The translations under genes were made by a program, and so were the position numbers. The notes under the pieces are model-generated. The model searched no databases. It was not told the origin of the DNA and worked only from the letters and a program-made list of their open reading frames with translations. A stretch of DNA of 64,000 nucleotides from Telluribacter roseus (GTDB lineage: Bacteria > Bacteroidota > Bacteroidia > Cytophagales > Spirosomataceae): positions 1 through 64,000 of the forward strand of contig NZ_JAFEUV020000022.1 of NCBI RefSeq assembly GCF_017355915.2, in the 5' to 3' direction. The stretch's first letter is position 1, and every line of letters starts with the position of its first letter. Positions 51,936-60,765 of the stretch are shown here, piece by piece.

Positions 51936-52676
51936 ATGCAAACTACTCCCTTTATCGGTGAGCTTATTGGATCCATGGTACTGCTACTGCTGGGCAATGG
52001 CGTAGTAGCCAATGTAGTACTCAAACAAACAAAAGGGGAAGGCGGTGGCTGGGTCGTGATCACCACCGGCTGGGCTTTTGCCGTCGTCATGGGAGTATTC
52101 ACTGCCAATGCCTTCGGGAGTCCTGATGCACATATCAATCCGGCCGTTACGCTGGGTTTTGCGGTGCTGCACAACGATTACAGCCAGGTGGTCAGCTACA
52201 TTACCGCTCAGATGATAGGAGCGTTTCTGGGGGCTATTCTGGTATGGGTGTACTATCTGCCGCACTGGAAGGCCACGCCCGATCCGGGAGATAAACTGGC
52301 CTGCTTTGCGACAGCACCCGCTATCCGGACCAACGGCCCCAATTTCATCAGCGAGTTACTGGCTACCTGGGTGCTGATCCTTGGTATCGTGGCGATCAGC
52401 CGGGCAGGAGCCATTCCCGAGAGCGGTGCCATCCCATCCGGATTGGGCCCCTACCTGGTAGGTCTGCTGGTGTGGAGTATCGGGCTGTCGCTGGGAGGCT
52501 CTACGGGCTATGCCATCAACCCCGCCCGCGACCTTGGCCCGCGTATAGCGCATGCCATACTGCCCATTCCGCAGAAAGGCCACTCCGACTGGGGCTATGC
52601 CTGGATACCCGTAGTGGCACCTATGGTAGGCGCGGCTATTGCGGCCATTATGCTGCAGGTATTTGCGCTGCAGTAG
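51936..52676 (+). CDS. glpF: MIP-family channel, aquaglyceroporin
   Basis: A 246-residue six-helix channel. Both half-helix motifs are present: HINPAVTLG (N68-P69-A70) and INPARDLGPR (N195-P196-A197, R198, D199). The Asp after the second NPAR is typical of glycerol facilitators (water-only channels usually lack it), so glycerol and small polyols are the likely solutes. No glycerol kinase or dehydrogenase gene is nearby. It is monocistronic and ends in a strong hairpin. Confidence 0.92.
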   Translation: MQTTPFIGELIGSMVLLLLGNGVVANVVLKQTKGEGGGWVVITTGWAFAVVMGVFTANAFGSPDAHINPAVTLGFAVLHNDYSQVVSYITAQMIGAFLGAILVWVYYLPHWKATPDPGDKLACFATAPAIRTNGPNFISELLATWVLILGIVAISRAGAIPESGAIPSGLGPYLVGLLVWSIGLSLGGSTGYAINPARDLGPRIAHAILPIPQKGHSDWGYAWIPVVAPMVGAAIAAIMLQVFALQ

Positions 52677-52765
52677 GTTGTTAGGTGTTAGTTTTTAGCT
52701 GTTAGGTACTGGTACTACTTTCCCATGGTTGTATTATCTCTGGCCAGTGAGACACTCTCCTAAAG

Positions 52766-52806
52766 CTACAATGCCCGGATCTGTATGACAGATCCGGGCA
52801 TTGTAG
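52766..52806. terminator. Strong hairpin between convergent genes
   Basis: A perfect 18-bp stem with a five-base loop (52766-52783 with 52789-52806). A looser outer inverted repeat, TAGCTGTTAG (52696-52705) with CTAACAGCTA (52857-52866), encloses it. It can terminate both the aquaporin and the peptidase gene. Confidence 0.8.
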
Positions 52807-52870
52807 TATGGTACTTTATAAAGAGTTGCTAAAGGCTAACAACTAATAACTAACCACTAACAGCTAACCA

Positions 52871-54166
52871 CTACTTTCCCCCAACTACTACCTCCGTCAG
52901 ATCGTCTAGTTGTAGGTACTGATTTGCGATCCGCTGGATATCTTCGGCGGTAGTAGCATGTATCTGGTCAATATACCGATCAAAGAAATCAGCCGGTAGT
53001 TCATCCAGCAGGAGTATTTTCTGACGATCCGCTACCTCAAAAGCCGTGTTGAGCGATCCGGCAAACTCACCTGCCATAAAGTTTTTTACGTTTTGTAGCT
53101 CATCGTCCGGCACGGGCTGTGTCTGCAGGAGGTGTATCTCCTTTCTGATTTCGTCCAGAGTCTGTTGCGTAAACTCTTTCTTTACATCCGTACCAATGGT
53201 AAAGTAGCCATCGTGCCGGAGTGTAATGACGCTGGATGAAATACCGTAGGTAAGGCCTTTCTCCTCCCGGATGTTCTTCATGAGCCGCGACCCAAAGTAT
53301 CCTCCCAGAATCTCGTTCGTCACGAGCATTTTGAAGTAGTCAGGGTGCTTGCGAGTTAAAAGTCGCTTGCCCAGCCGGATCGACGACTGTAAACTTTCAG
53401 CTTTTTCTGTCAGCGAGGCTCCTCCTCCGGCGGGTAATACCGACGAGTCGAGCGCCGCTTCGGAGGGCGTAGTAAGGCCCTGTACCTGCCCCAGGTACTG
53501 GTTTACCAGTTGTATCTCCTGCTGTCCGACCTGACCCGACAGGATAATCCGGTAACTGCTGTTGCGGATATGCTGCTCATAATGGGCCTGGGCCGCTTCG
53601 CGACTCACTTGATTAATCTGCTCTTCACTCTGGCTGCGACCGTACGGATGCTCGGTACCGTACAGGCTGGCCCGTAGCTGCCGGGTAGCCAGGAAGGCGT
53701 TTTTCTCCTGGTTAACGCGCAGGTTTTGTAAAGTGATATTCTGAAGGTCCTCCCACTCTTTCTCAGGAAACGTAGCTGCGGCAATCAGCTCCTGTACCAG
53801 GGGAAGTACCTCGGGCAGAAAACGGGTGAGGCAGTATACCATAATACCGGCGCGGTCGGCCGAGTGGGTCATTTCCGTAAAGGCGCCAACGTAGTCAAAA
53901 GCTTCGCTGATACCGGCGGAGCTACGGGTCAGGGTACCTTCGGGCAGCATTTTGATGGCAAAGTAGGAGGCACCGGGTTGTGACTCGTACCAGGTACCGG
54001 CATCAAATATACATTCCAGCCTTACGACGGGTTGGTCACCAATATTAATAACATGTAAAACGATACCATTGTCAAGCGTAACGGTTTCGGCGTCGGGCAG
54101 GTGAATGGATCGGATAATGCGATAAGAGGGCGCGATAGTTCTATCTAGTTGCATAGGCGTAGTCAA
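52871..54166 (-). CDS. M16-family peptidase-like protein lacking the zinc motif
   Basis: A 431-residue protein with the two-domain fold of half an M16 (insulinase/processing peptidase) enzyme: VTLDNGIVLHVINIGDQPVV at the start, a central ERxxRQ-like SLYGTEHPYGRSQSEEQINQ region and ILGGYFGSRLMKNIREEKGL in the second half. Where active subunits have HxxEH, this protein reads SYFAIKMLPEGTLTRS, so the zinc ligands are missing. Such chains normally pair with an active M16 subunit; none is encoded in this window. There is no signal peptide. It lies 84 bases downstream of porV on the same strand but behind a terminator. Confidence 0.85.
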   Translation of the reverse strand: MTTPMQLDRTIAPSYRIIRSIHLPDAETVTLDNGIVLHVINIGDQPVVRLECIFDAGTWYESQPGASYFAIKMLPEGTLTRSSAGISEAFDYVGAFTEMTHSADRAGIMVYCLTRFLPEVLPLVQELIAAATFPEKEWEDLQNITLQNLRVNQEKNAFLATRQLRASLYGTEHPYGRSQSEEQINQVSREAAQAHYEQHIRNSSYRIILSGQVGQQEIQLVNQYLGQVQGLTTPSEAALDSSVLPAGGGASLTEKAESLQSSIRLGKRLLTRKHPDYFKMLVTNEILGGYFGSRLMKNIREEKGLTYGISSSVITLRHDGYFTIGTDVKKEFTQQTLDEIRKEIHLLQTQPVPDDELQNVKNFMAGEFAGSLNTAFEVADRQKILLLDELPADFFDRYIDQIHATTAEDIQRIANQYLQLDDLTEVVVGGK

Positions 54167-54175
54167 GAAGGCTAT

Positions 54176-54211
54176 AAAAAACGAATGACATCCTAAGGGG
54201 ACGTCATTCGT
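54176..54211 (-). terminator. Terminator of porV
   Basis: A 9-bp stem (54181-54189 with 54203-54211) followed on the minus strand by TTTTTATAG separates porV from the M16-like gene. Confidence 0.75.
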
Positions 54212-54250
54212 ACTAGTATAAAAACTCTGCCGTAGCAGATTTAGTTCTGA

Positions 54251-55444
54251 TTATTCATCCACGGCATCCAGGCCAGCTTTTCCTTTTTTGTTCAGACTCA
54301 TGGAGAGTGAGAGGCGCAGGGTCTGGGCCAGTGGGCTACCCTGGCGTACCGGCATCAGGTAAGCAAAGTCAAGTGCGTACATCTCCTGAAAACGAAGGCC
54401 AAAACCAGCCGTAAAGAACTTGCGGTCACCTTTCATGCGGCTTTCGCCGAAGTAACCAAAGCGAGCAGCAAACACATTGTTGTACCAGTACTCTACGCCC
54501 GTCGACAGAGAAATCTCTTTAAGCTCTTCGCTGAATCCGTCAGGAGCATCAGCAAAGGAGCCAAAAATACCACTCATCAGAGGTAGTTCGCGTGGGTCGC
54601 GGCCCCGTACGGCTACGTATTGTCCTCCCTGGTATTGCCATACCGGTGGAGTAGGTACCATTAGTTTGTTGGCATCCAGCAGGAAGTTGAAGCGGTTACG
54701 GCCGTCGGCAGTGTACGATATACCAGTACCTATCTTCAGGTTGGTTGGAATGAAAGATCTGTATTCGCTACCGTAAGATACTTTACCTCCCAGATTGGAG
54801 ATCATAGCTCCCCACGACCAGGTCAGGTTGCTACCGGTCTCGAGGTTCGAAAACTCTTTCTTATAGTAGGCACTGATATCACCAGCGGCTGTTTGAGCCG
54901 GCCGTACCGAGAAGCCACTCACCACGGCATTACCGGCCAGGTTAGAGTAAATGTACTTCAGCGTCAGACCCATCGAGAAGTTCTGAGAAAGCTGGCGGCT
55001 GTAAGTACCCGCAGCGGCCAGTTCCTGAGCTACAAAGTAGCCTATGTTCATGCCCTGGTTGTTACGAAGGTCGATCTCGCCGTTATTGAAGTAGTTTATA
55101 GAGAATGCTACGGCCTGTCCATTACCTACCTTCTTATAGGCCGAAATATAGGACAGGAACATGTCATCTACCAGGTTACGAAGCCATGGGGTATAAGACA
55201 CAGATACACCAAAGTCTTTTTCTGCATAAGGAAGTTTCGCAGCGTTCCAGAAGGTAGCGTTAGCATCCGGGCTGAGGGCAACACCGGCATCACCTAAGGC
55301 AGCACTACGGGCATCAGGAGCAAAGTTGAGGAAATTAAGTACTGAGTATGGAATGCGCCGAGTGGTGTCGGTGGTAAGCGGTTGAGCAAGTAGACTGCCT
55401 GCCCAGAAAAGTAATAAAGATAAGCTAACGAAAAAACGTTTCAT
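54251..55444 (-). CDS. porV: Type IX secretion outer-membrane protein PorV
   Basis: A 397-residue FadL-like beta-barrel with a signal peptide (ends near GSLLAQP). The N-terminal block PYSVLNFLNFAPDARSAALG with DAGVALSPDANATFWNAAKL is the PorV signature, and the C-terminus ends in an alternating barrel strand (TLRLSLSMSLNK) with a short tail. PorV shuttles type IX cargo from the translocon to the PorU sortase. Its gene lies directly behind porU, 109 bases on, on the same strand, the usual pairing in this phylum. Confidence 0.93.
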   Translation of the reverse strand: MKRFFVSLSLLLFWAGSLLAQPLTTDTTRRIPYSVLNFLNFAPDARSAALGDAGVALSPDANATFWNAAKLPYAEKDFGVSVSYTPWLRNLVDDMFLSYISAYKKVGNGQAVAFSINYFNNGEIDLRNNQGMNIGYFVAQELAAAGTYSRQLSQNFSMGLTLKYIYSNLAGNAVVSGFSVRPAQTAAGDISAYYKKEFSNLETGSNLTWSWGAMISNLGGKVSYGSEYRSFIPTNLKIGTGISYTADGRNRFNFLLDANKLMVPTPPVWQYQGGQYVAVRGRDPRELPLMSGIFGSFADAPDGFSEELKEISLSTGVEYWYNNVFAARFGYFGESRMKGDRKFFTAGFGLRFQEMYALDFAYLMPVRQGSPLAQTLRLSLSMSLNKKGKAGLDAVDE

Positions 55445-55497
55445 GTTTCTTTGGTTTTACTGGCAGAGGCCCACGGGGTACGCTCGGACAGGGAAGT

Positions 55498-55505
55498 CAA
55501 AATTA
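55498..55505 (-). promoter_or_regulatory. Possible -7 box of porV
   Basis: TAATTTTG on the minus strand, about 54 bases before the porV start, fits TAnnTTTG. It would allow porV to be transcribed apart from porU. Confidence 0.4.
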
Positions 55506-55553
55506 CGACGAAAGTAACAGAATAATTAAAATTTTTACAACAATTCACTTCAA

Positions 55554-58500
55554 TCACCGTGCCATAAGCAGCTTACCGCTTCGCCGGTCGGTGCTTCCAT
55601 CTTTGACAGAACGAACCGATAGCTCATACAGGTACATGCCAAAGCCTGTAGGCAGTAGTGAGGATAGATCTTTGGGCTGAATAGCCTCACGTATCATTTT
55701 TTCACTTGTATAATATATCCAGCGGTAGGTACATAGTGTTTGGCCGGATACGCTCAAGATCCGAAAGAAGACCTCAATGTCTTCACTGTCACGGGTATGT
55801 TCTAACTCAAACGACAGCTGCTCCTGAAAGGGGTTAGGGAATACATGGGCCCGCACTAGTTTGATTCCAGACTCGGGGCCAACTATGAAACGCAACGTGG
55901 TTTCGGAAGAGTTAGTATACGTATCCCATATTTTTACGTGTACGGTATAGTGGCCCGGAGGAAGCCCCTCCAGCGGAAAGCGAATCGTACCTCTTTGGTA
56001 GTCGTCGGTATGGGCAACAAAATAGTCGTTCAGTACAAAAGTAGTCGAATCATTGAGGGTAGCCAGCAGCTCGTGCCCCAGCCCGGCCTGCGATACGTTG
56101 ATACCACTTTCGTCAGAGGCCTCAATCCATAGCACCGAGGAAGCAGGTACTACCTGTCCATCGCGGAAGCTGCTGTCGTTGAGATACGCCCTGATCTGGG
56201 GCGGGGTACGGTCTGTCAGACTATTTTCGCTACCACCTACCACCACTCCTAGCTGCGCGGCAGCATCGCTGAGGCTGTCCGTGCTGACGGCGTACACACT
56301 GATCCGCCCTTTGCCCAACCGGTAGTCGATGTTGCGGGGTACTACAAACTCCACGTTGAACCGGCCGTTCCTGATACTAACCTGACCATCAAAAAGCCGG
56401 CTACGGTACTCGCTATAGGTCGCTGGGGTACTTTCGGAGCCGGCGGTCCGGAAGCTGACAGGCTTATCAAACAGCGTGACGCGCGCCGTACCCTCAAAGG
56501 TACTTACGGCCGACGCGGAGCCTTTTTGAACAACCCTGCCGGTTAGCTTTACCTTTTGCAGGGCACGCAGTGTATCTGCGATCGCTTCCCACTGTATCTC
56601 GTACTCTGGCCTGGCCAGCCGCATGGAGGGGTCGCCCAGTAGGGTAAAGTTACGGTTGAGGCTGCCGCTGAGGCTCCTATTCTTCGTGATCCTGACTATA
56701 TCTCCCATGCGTGCGCTGGTACCTACCGTAGTGAGTACTTCGTAGAAGGCTTTATTCAGGGCAAAATTAGTACTGGCAAAAACGGGCCGCGTAGTAGTAA
56801 CGGCTCCAATGGCCGCTCCCCGTGGACTCAGTACCATAAGCTCCGCCCCAGACACCAGGGCCGGATCATCGTAGCGGCCAAATTCGCAGGTAGCCGTTAC
56901 GAGCAGGGGCATGTTGTTGTACCCCCGCAAGGATTGGATGTCAGCCAGCGTCAGCACCTGCTCTTCAGCCCAGCCACTGATGCCACCGTGCCCCGTATAG
57001 TTCAGGATCAGGGTACCTTCTTCGATGTTTCGGCCAATAGCCGCGTTGAGCTCAGGCGCTTTGGGGCCTTCCGGAGTAGTAAGCTGCGGAAAGGCATCTA
57101 TAAACAGGCGCTGGGGAAGCAGGTAGGGCTGCGTGATACCTGCTAGTTCGTCGGCATGCTGCTGGTGAATATTGCCGTCGCCATCGTCGGCCACAAAGCC
57201 GATGCGGTTGCGCCAGGCACCCCGGGTACGGGGGGAGGTGTCATAGTGAATGAGCTTGTCCACTACAACGCGAGCCTCATCAGCTGTTTTGACGGGAAGA
57301 CGACCTGTGCCTATATCGAGGGTATGATCGCCGGAGGTAGATTCCTGCCAGTATCCCTCCCGGTCTTTCATAAAGCCGAAGTAATCGTCCGAGGAGTAGG
57401 TAAATACCGGGTGCAGCGACTCACGGCTTTCGTAGACTGGTACCCAGCCCTGCTGCTGAGCGGCCGACTGGGTGCGGCTGCGATTACGGTAGTCGTAGGT
57501 AGCGTCGCCAAGCAGCAGGAGGTACTTCAGCTTGTCGGGCGCCTGCTGATACAGGTGCCGCGCAAAATCGCGAATAGCCGATACATCAGCCCGCCCGGAC
57601 GCAAACTCATTGTATACCTGATCCGTGGTAACAACCAGTACATCCAGCCCATCATGCTGTCGTCGGTGCTGAGCCAGTCGCTGGGCTTCTTTTTCCCAGG
57701 CTCTGGCGCTAACGATAAGCAGGTCAGGTACCGTACTGGCGTATATATTCTGGTTGGGTACAGGCTGCCAGGCCGGTGGTTCGAGGGCCTGCTGCGGCAG
57801 AAACCCCACGTAGGTACGTACCTGACGCGCCCCTTGTGCCCCAAACTGAGCTATGCCCGTTGAGGTACGCTGGAGCAGGGCCTGCCGTGGGTGCAGAGGT
57901 ACTGTTACATCCCACCAGATCCAGTCGGGTGAGGTAGTCTGGATGCGGTATTGTACTGTATCACGAGCAGCGGGCAGAAATCGGTAGACCTGTTGGCCGT
58001 CGTACTGCTGCAGGCGCCGCCTGATCTGGAGGGCTATGTAGTCGAGGTAAGCCTGTGCGTTGGCCTGGCCACCTTTATCAAACTGTACACCCACCGAAAA
58101 AGCAGACGGAGGAGAAGCAGGTACTTTGAACAGGTAGTCTTTTTCGGCAATCTGGGCTCTCAGGTCATAGCGGTAGGTGGATACCGTACCTACAGGCTGC
58201 TCTCCTACCTCCTGCCCATTGACCTGCCAGCGAAAGCGGGTTGCTACCTGCGCGGAGGCGATGGCCCGGGTCAGGAGCCGGGCTTCGGTACCGGGTACCA
58301 GGCCAGTCAGCGGTACCGGCAGGCTAAGCTGGCTACTCAGGCCCAGGTACTCGCCCCACCACTCCCGGCCCGACTGCAGCAGATTGACCGACTCCTCCTC
58401 ATGATACCAGTAATCATCAAACTGATCTACTACGTCACCACCTTCGGCGTTGATACTGGCAAGACCCGTAACACGTAGTCCCGGAGCCTTACCCGCTGTA

Positions 58501-58964
58501 AGGAAGTAGTAGGTCGTATCGGCGTAGTAGTTGATCTGATGCCGGAAAGCGGCGCGGGTTGAGTCGTACACGACCTGATGCGGTGATTCAGCGTAGAAGT
58601 ACAGTACGTCGTTTTCGTCAAACCGGCCGTCGTCCTGTCCGGTGACCCATACCGCCTGCTGAGTAAGTCCCCTAGAGCGGGGCGCGCTATTGGCTTGCGG
58701 AAGCATCGCCCCTCCGTTCCCGTACAGTTGCAGGTACTGGGGATTGAGCGTAGTCAGGTCAAAGCCCATCCTGCGCAGTAGCGGTGCGGTGATTTTATAA
58801 ATACCGGTTTGGGTAGTACTTAGCCTGCGCCAGCTACCTTCCGCAAGTACAGAGGTGGGCTGGGCCTGAGCAGTAGCAGCCAGTAAGCTCCAGACCAGTA
58901 CCCAGAGCTGCACGACGTAGCGTATGTTATTCAGGACAAAGTTCACTTTGTTCCACCAGCGCAT
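55554..58964 (-). CDS. porU: Type IX secretion sortase PorU
   Basis: A gingipain-like (C25) cysteine peptidase of about 1136 residues that cleaves the C-terminal signal of secreted cargo at the cell surface and links it to lipopolysaccharide. I start it at the ATG at 58964, giving a signal peptide that ends LLAATAQAQ; an ATG 17 codons upstream (59015) is possible. In the longer numbering the catalytic His is H676 in NYTGHGG and the Cys is C710 in VTATCEFGRYDDP. The last 80 residues form a T9SS-like beta-sandwich tail with VFPNPFQEQLSFEL. The gene overlaps the end of the SprT-like gene by 38 bases, suggesting coupled translation. Confidence 0.93.
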   Translation of the reverse strand: MRWWNKVNFVLNNIRYVVQLWVLVWSLLAATAQAQPTSVLAEGSWRRLSTTQTGIYKITAPLLRRMGFDLTTLNPQYLQLYGNGGAMLPQANSAPRSRGLTQQAVWVTGQDDGRFDENDVLYFYAESPHQVVYDSTRAAFRHQINYYADTTYYFLTAGKAPGLRVTGLASINAEGGDVVDQFDDYWYHEEESVNLLQSGREWWGEYLGLSSQLSLPVPLTGLVPGTEARLLTRAIASAQVATRFRWQVNGQEVGEQPVGTVSTYRYDLRAQIAEKDYLFKVPASPPSAFSVGVQFDKGGQANAQAYLDYIALQIRRRLQQYDGQQVYRFLPAARDTVQYRIQTTSPDWIWWDVTVPLHPRQALLQRTSTGIAQFGAQGARQVRTYVGFLPQQALEPPAWQPVPNQNIYASTVPDLLIVSARAWEKEAQRLAQHRRQHDGLDVLVVTTDQVYNEFASGRADVSAIRDFARHLYQQAPDKLKYLLLLGDATYDYRNRSRTQSAAQQQGWVPVYESRESLHPVFTYSSDDYFGFMKDREGYWQESTSGDHTLDIGTGRLPVKTADEARVVVDKLIHYDTSPRTRGAWRNRIGFVADDGDGNIHQQHADELAGITQPYLLPQRLFIDAFPQLTTPEGPKAPELNAAIGRNIEEGTLILNYTGHGGISGWAEEQVLTLADIQSLRGYNNMPLLVTATCEFGRYDDPALVSGAELMVLSPRGAAIGAVTTTRPVFASTNFALNKAFYEVLTTVGTSARMGDIVRITKNRSLSGSLNRNFTLLGDPSMRLARPEYEIQWEAIADTLRALQKVKLTGRVVQKGSASAVSTFEGTARVTLFDKPVSFRTAGSESTPATYSEYRSRLFDGQVSIRNGRFNVEFVVPRNIDYRLGKGRISVYAVSTDSLSDAAAQLGVVVGGSENSLTDRTPPQIRAYLNDSSFRDGQVVPASSVLWIEASDESGINVSQAGLGHELLATLNDSTTFVLNDYFVAHTDDYQRGTIRFPLEGLPPGHYTVHVKIWDTYTNSSETTLRFIVGPESGIKLVRAHVFPNPFQEQLSFELEHTRDSEDIEVFFRILSVSGQTLCTYRWIYYTSEKMIREAIQPKDLSSLLPTGFGMYLYELSVRSVKDGSTDRRSGKLLMAR

Positions 58965-59559
58965 GGGCAGGAATGGTATAGCGGCGTTGTGATGCCTTTT
59001 CGGTGCAGAGTACACGGGTACGGCGCAACGTTCCCCGGATAAATTCTCTCTTCTGAAAAACGAAAACAGCCCCTTCGTTTAGATGCAGCAGAGGCATTTT
59101 ATTATTTTCTCCGGCCGTATCGTACTGCTTGAGAGCCAGTAGTAAAGCCGGGTCGCTGCCGGTAGAGGCCTTGGGGTTGCGGGCGTACTGCTGCAGAGGG
59201 CGAAGTATATCAGAGGGAAGTACCTCTTCATGGAGTACAGGCTGCAGCAGGTCGCTGAACAGGGTCTTCCATTCCGGTCCATGGGGAGCTACCCTTTTGC
59301 GGGACATCCGTCCGGGGTACTGACGGTAGACAGCGCAGTGGGCTACTTCATGGATGTAGGTGATCAGGAAGCTGTAAGGATTGAGATTAACATTGACCGT
59401 GATCCGCGGCCGGGCCGGGGGCTTCACCATAAAATCGCCGAAGCGGGTACGGCGGGGCCGTGATATGTGCAGGTCAAAATCATACTGCTGCCAGAGCTGC
59501 TCACAGTAAGCCAATGTAGTGGTCGGAAGGTGTCTGGTTAGAACGGTAGATATGTCCAT
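58927..59559 (-). CDS. SprT-like zinc metalloprotease domain protein
   Basis: A 210-residue cytoplasmic protein with the SprT core: YIHEVAHCAVYRQY (H70-E71, H74) for zinc, HGPEWKTLFSDLL after it with a possible third ligand, and a following basic beta domain. The N-terminal half also contains RFGDFMVKPPARPRITVNVN. SprT homologues are related to eukaryotic Spartan, which cleaves DNA-protein crosslinks; the bacterial role is not settled. It lies directly before porU with overlapping ends. Confidence 0.85.
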   Translation of the reverse strand: MDISTVLTRHLPTTTLAYCEQLWQQYDFDLHISRPRRTRFGDFMVKPPARPRITVNVNLNPYSFLITYIHEVAHCAVYRQYPGRMSRKRVAPHGPEWKTLFSDLLQPVLHEEVLPSDILRPLQQYARNPKASTGSDPALLLALKQYDTAGENNKMPLLHLNEGAVFVFQKREFIRGTLRRTRVLCTEKASQRRYTIPAHALVEQSELCPE

Positions 59560-59580
59560 GAACCCTGAATAAAAAAAGAA

Positions 59581-59602
59581 AAGCCTTATTTACATAAGGC
59601 TT
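59581..59602 (-). terminator. Terminator of the small lipoprotein gene
   Basis: A 9-bp stem AAGCCTTAT / ATAAGGCTT with a four-base loop (59581-59602) is followed on the minus strand by TTCTTTTTTTATT. Confidence 0.85.
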
Positions 59603-59628
59603 CCCATTTCTGTTAGACTTTCGTCTGA

Positions 59629-59835
59629 TTACTGCTGACCACCAGTAGTGCCAGTAGCAGCAGTGTCAGTAGACATTGTAGTGTCAGTAGCCATTGTGTC
59701 AGCAGCCATTGTATCAACGATAGCAGTGTCAACGCCAACTGCAGTAGTGTCAGCAGCTTCTTCTGAAGGCTTGCTTGTACAAGCTGCGAAAGTTACCATT
59801 GTAGCTACGAATGCGAATGCAAGTACTTTTTTCAT
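59629..59835 (-). CDS. Small Thr/Asp/Ala-rich lipoprotein
   Basis: A 68-residue exported lipoprotein. MKKVLAFAFVATMVTFAACT is a clear lipoprotein signal with lipobox FAAC (C19). The remaining 49 residues are low-complexity repeats of the type DTTAV/DTMAA/DTTMS, built from Asp, Thr, Ala, Val, Met and Ser and ending GTTGGQQ. It has its own promoter and terminator, so it is a real, probably abundant gene. Small acidic lipoproteins of this kind are common in Cytophagales and of unknown function. Confidence 0.85.
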   Translation of the reverse strand: MKKVLAFAFVATMVTFAACTSKPSEEAADTTAVGVDTAIVDTMAADTMATDTTMSTDTAATGTTGGQQ

Positions 59836-59864
59836 TTTTTGCGGTGTTTTTAAGGTTTGTGCTA

Positions 59865-59893
59865 CAAAAGTAGTACAAAATTGGATATGTCAA
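59865..59893 (-). promoter_or_regulatory. Promoter of the small lipoprotein gene
   Basis: On the minus strand TTGACA (59888-59893) precedes TACTTTTG (59865-59872); the TTG triplet and the -7 box are 18 bases apart, a good fit to the Bacteroidota TTG/TAnnTTTG pattern. The expected transcript starts about 20 bases before the ATG. Confidence 0.7.
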
Positions 59894-59910
59894 TACATGA
59901 AGCGTTGTAT

Positions 59911-59941
59911 TTTTCTAAGAACTTAAAAATTCCTTAGAAAA
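59911..59941. terminator. Weak hairpin downstream of GGGP synthase
   Basis: A 9-bp stem TTTTCTAAG / CTTAGAAAA (59911-59919 with 59933-59941) lies beyond the end of the GGGP synthase gene. It lacks a separate T tract, so termination is only a possibility. Confidence 0.35.
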
Positions 59942-59988
59942 TAATGCGATGGCTAGAATTTGTACAACAATTACTGCTTAAAGTAGCA

Positions 59989-60765
59989 TTACAGGATGCG
60001 TTCTGACTGAGTATTAAAGGCTTTGACTGCCTGGGCCACCTCAGGTAACAGATTGGGATTGCGCTCGATACCATTACCTACCACTACTACATCGGCTCCG
60101 GCTTCCAGAGCGAGGTAGGCTTTTTCGGCTGTATTGATTCCTCCACCCACAATAAGGGGTGTTGATGTTACGTCATGGACGGCCTTGATCATGGCGGGCG
60201 GTACGGGCTCCTGCGCGCCGCTACCGGCGTCGAGGTACATGTACCTGAGGCCAAGCATCTCACCAGCCAGTGCGGTGCAGGCTGCTACGCTGGCCTTATC
60301 GCGGGGAATGGGGATGGTGTTGCTGATGTAGGAAACGGTGGTAAGCTTGCCGCTTTCGACGAGCATGTACCCGGTAGGAAGAATTTCAATCCCGCTTTTA
60401 CGTAGAATAGGTGCCGCAATGACATGCTGGCCAATAAGCAGCTCGGGGTTACGGCCCGATATCAGGGACAGGAGCAGAATAGCATCGGCCGAAGGATCTA
60501 TGTGCAGGCTATTGCCCGGAAATAATATCGCAGGGATAGAGGTATACGCATGAATGGCTGCAATGAGCTTATCAATAGCATAATGGGTAACCAGGCTACC
60601 TCCTACAAAAAATAAGTCAACGCCTTCGCCCTGAGCATACTGTAAAAAATCCGGAAATGTATCTATATCGACCTTGTCAGGGTCCAGAAGTACCGCAAAG
60701 GATTTTCTTCCTTCGCTCTGCTTTTCCGCGAGTAGTGTCGATATATTAGAGTTCGCTTTGTGCAT
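59989..60765 (-). CDS. Geranylgeranylglyceryl-phosphate synthase family protein
   Basis: A 258-residue TIM-barrel prenyltransferase. Landmarks are FAVLLDPDKVD at the substrate site, FFVGGSLVT, ILFPGNSLHIDPSADAILLL, RYMYLDAGSGAQEPVP and the phosphate-binding LIVGGGINTAEKA with VVGNGIERNP. It joins a prenyl diphosphate to glycerol-1-phosphate, the first step toward archaeal-type ether lipids. Bacteroidota carry the group II enzyme, and what it makes there is poorly known. The preceding gene overlaps it by 20 bases. Geranylgeranyl diphosphate would also serve crtB. No glycerol-1-phosphate dehydrogenase gene is in the window. Confidence 0.9.
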   Translation of the reverse strand: MHKANSNISTLLAEKQSEGRKSFAVLLDPDKVDIDTFPDFLQYAQGEGVDLFFVGGSLVTHYAIDKLIAAIHAYTSIPAILFPGNSLHIDPSADAILLLSLISGRNPELLIGQHVIAAPILRKSGIEILPTGYMLVESGKLTTVSYISNTIPIPRDKASVAACTALAGEMLGLRYMYLDAGSGAQEPVPPAMIKAVHDVTSTPLIVGGGINTAEKAYLALEAGADVVVVGNGIERNPNLLPEVAQAVKAFNTQSERIL

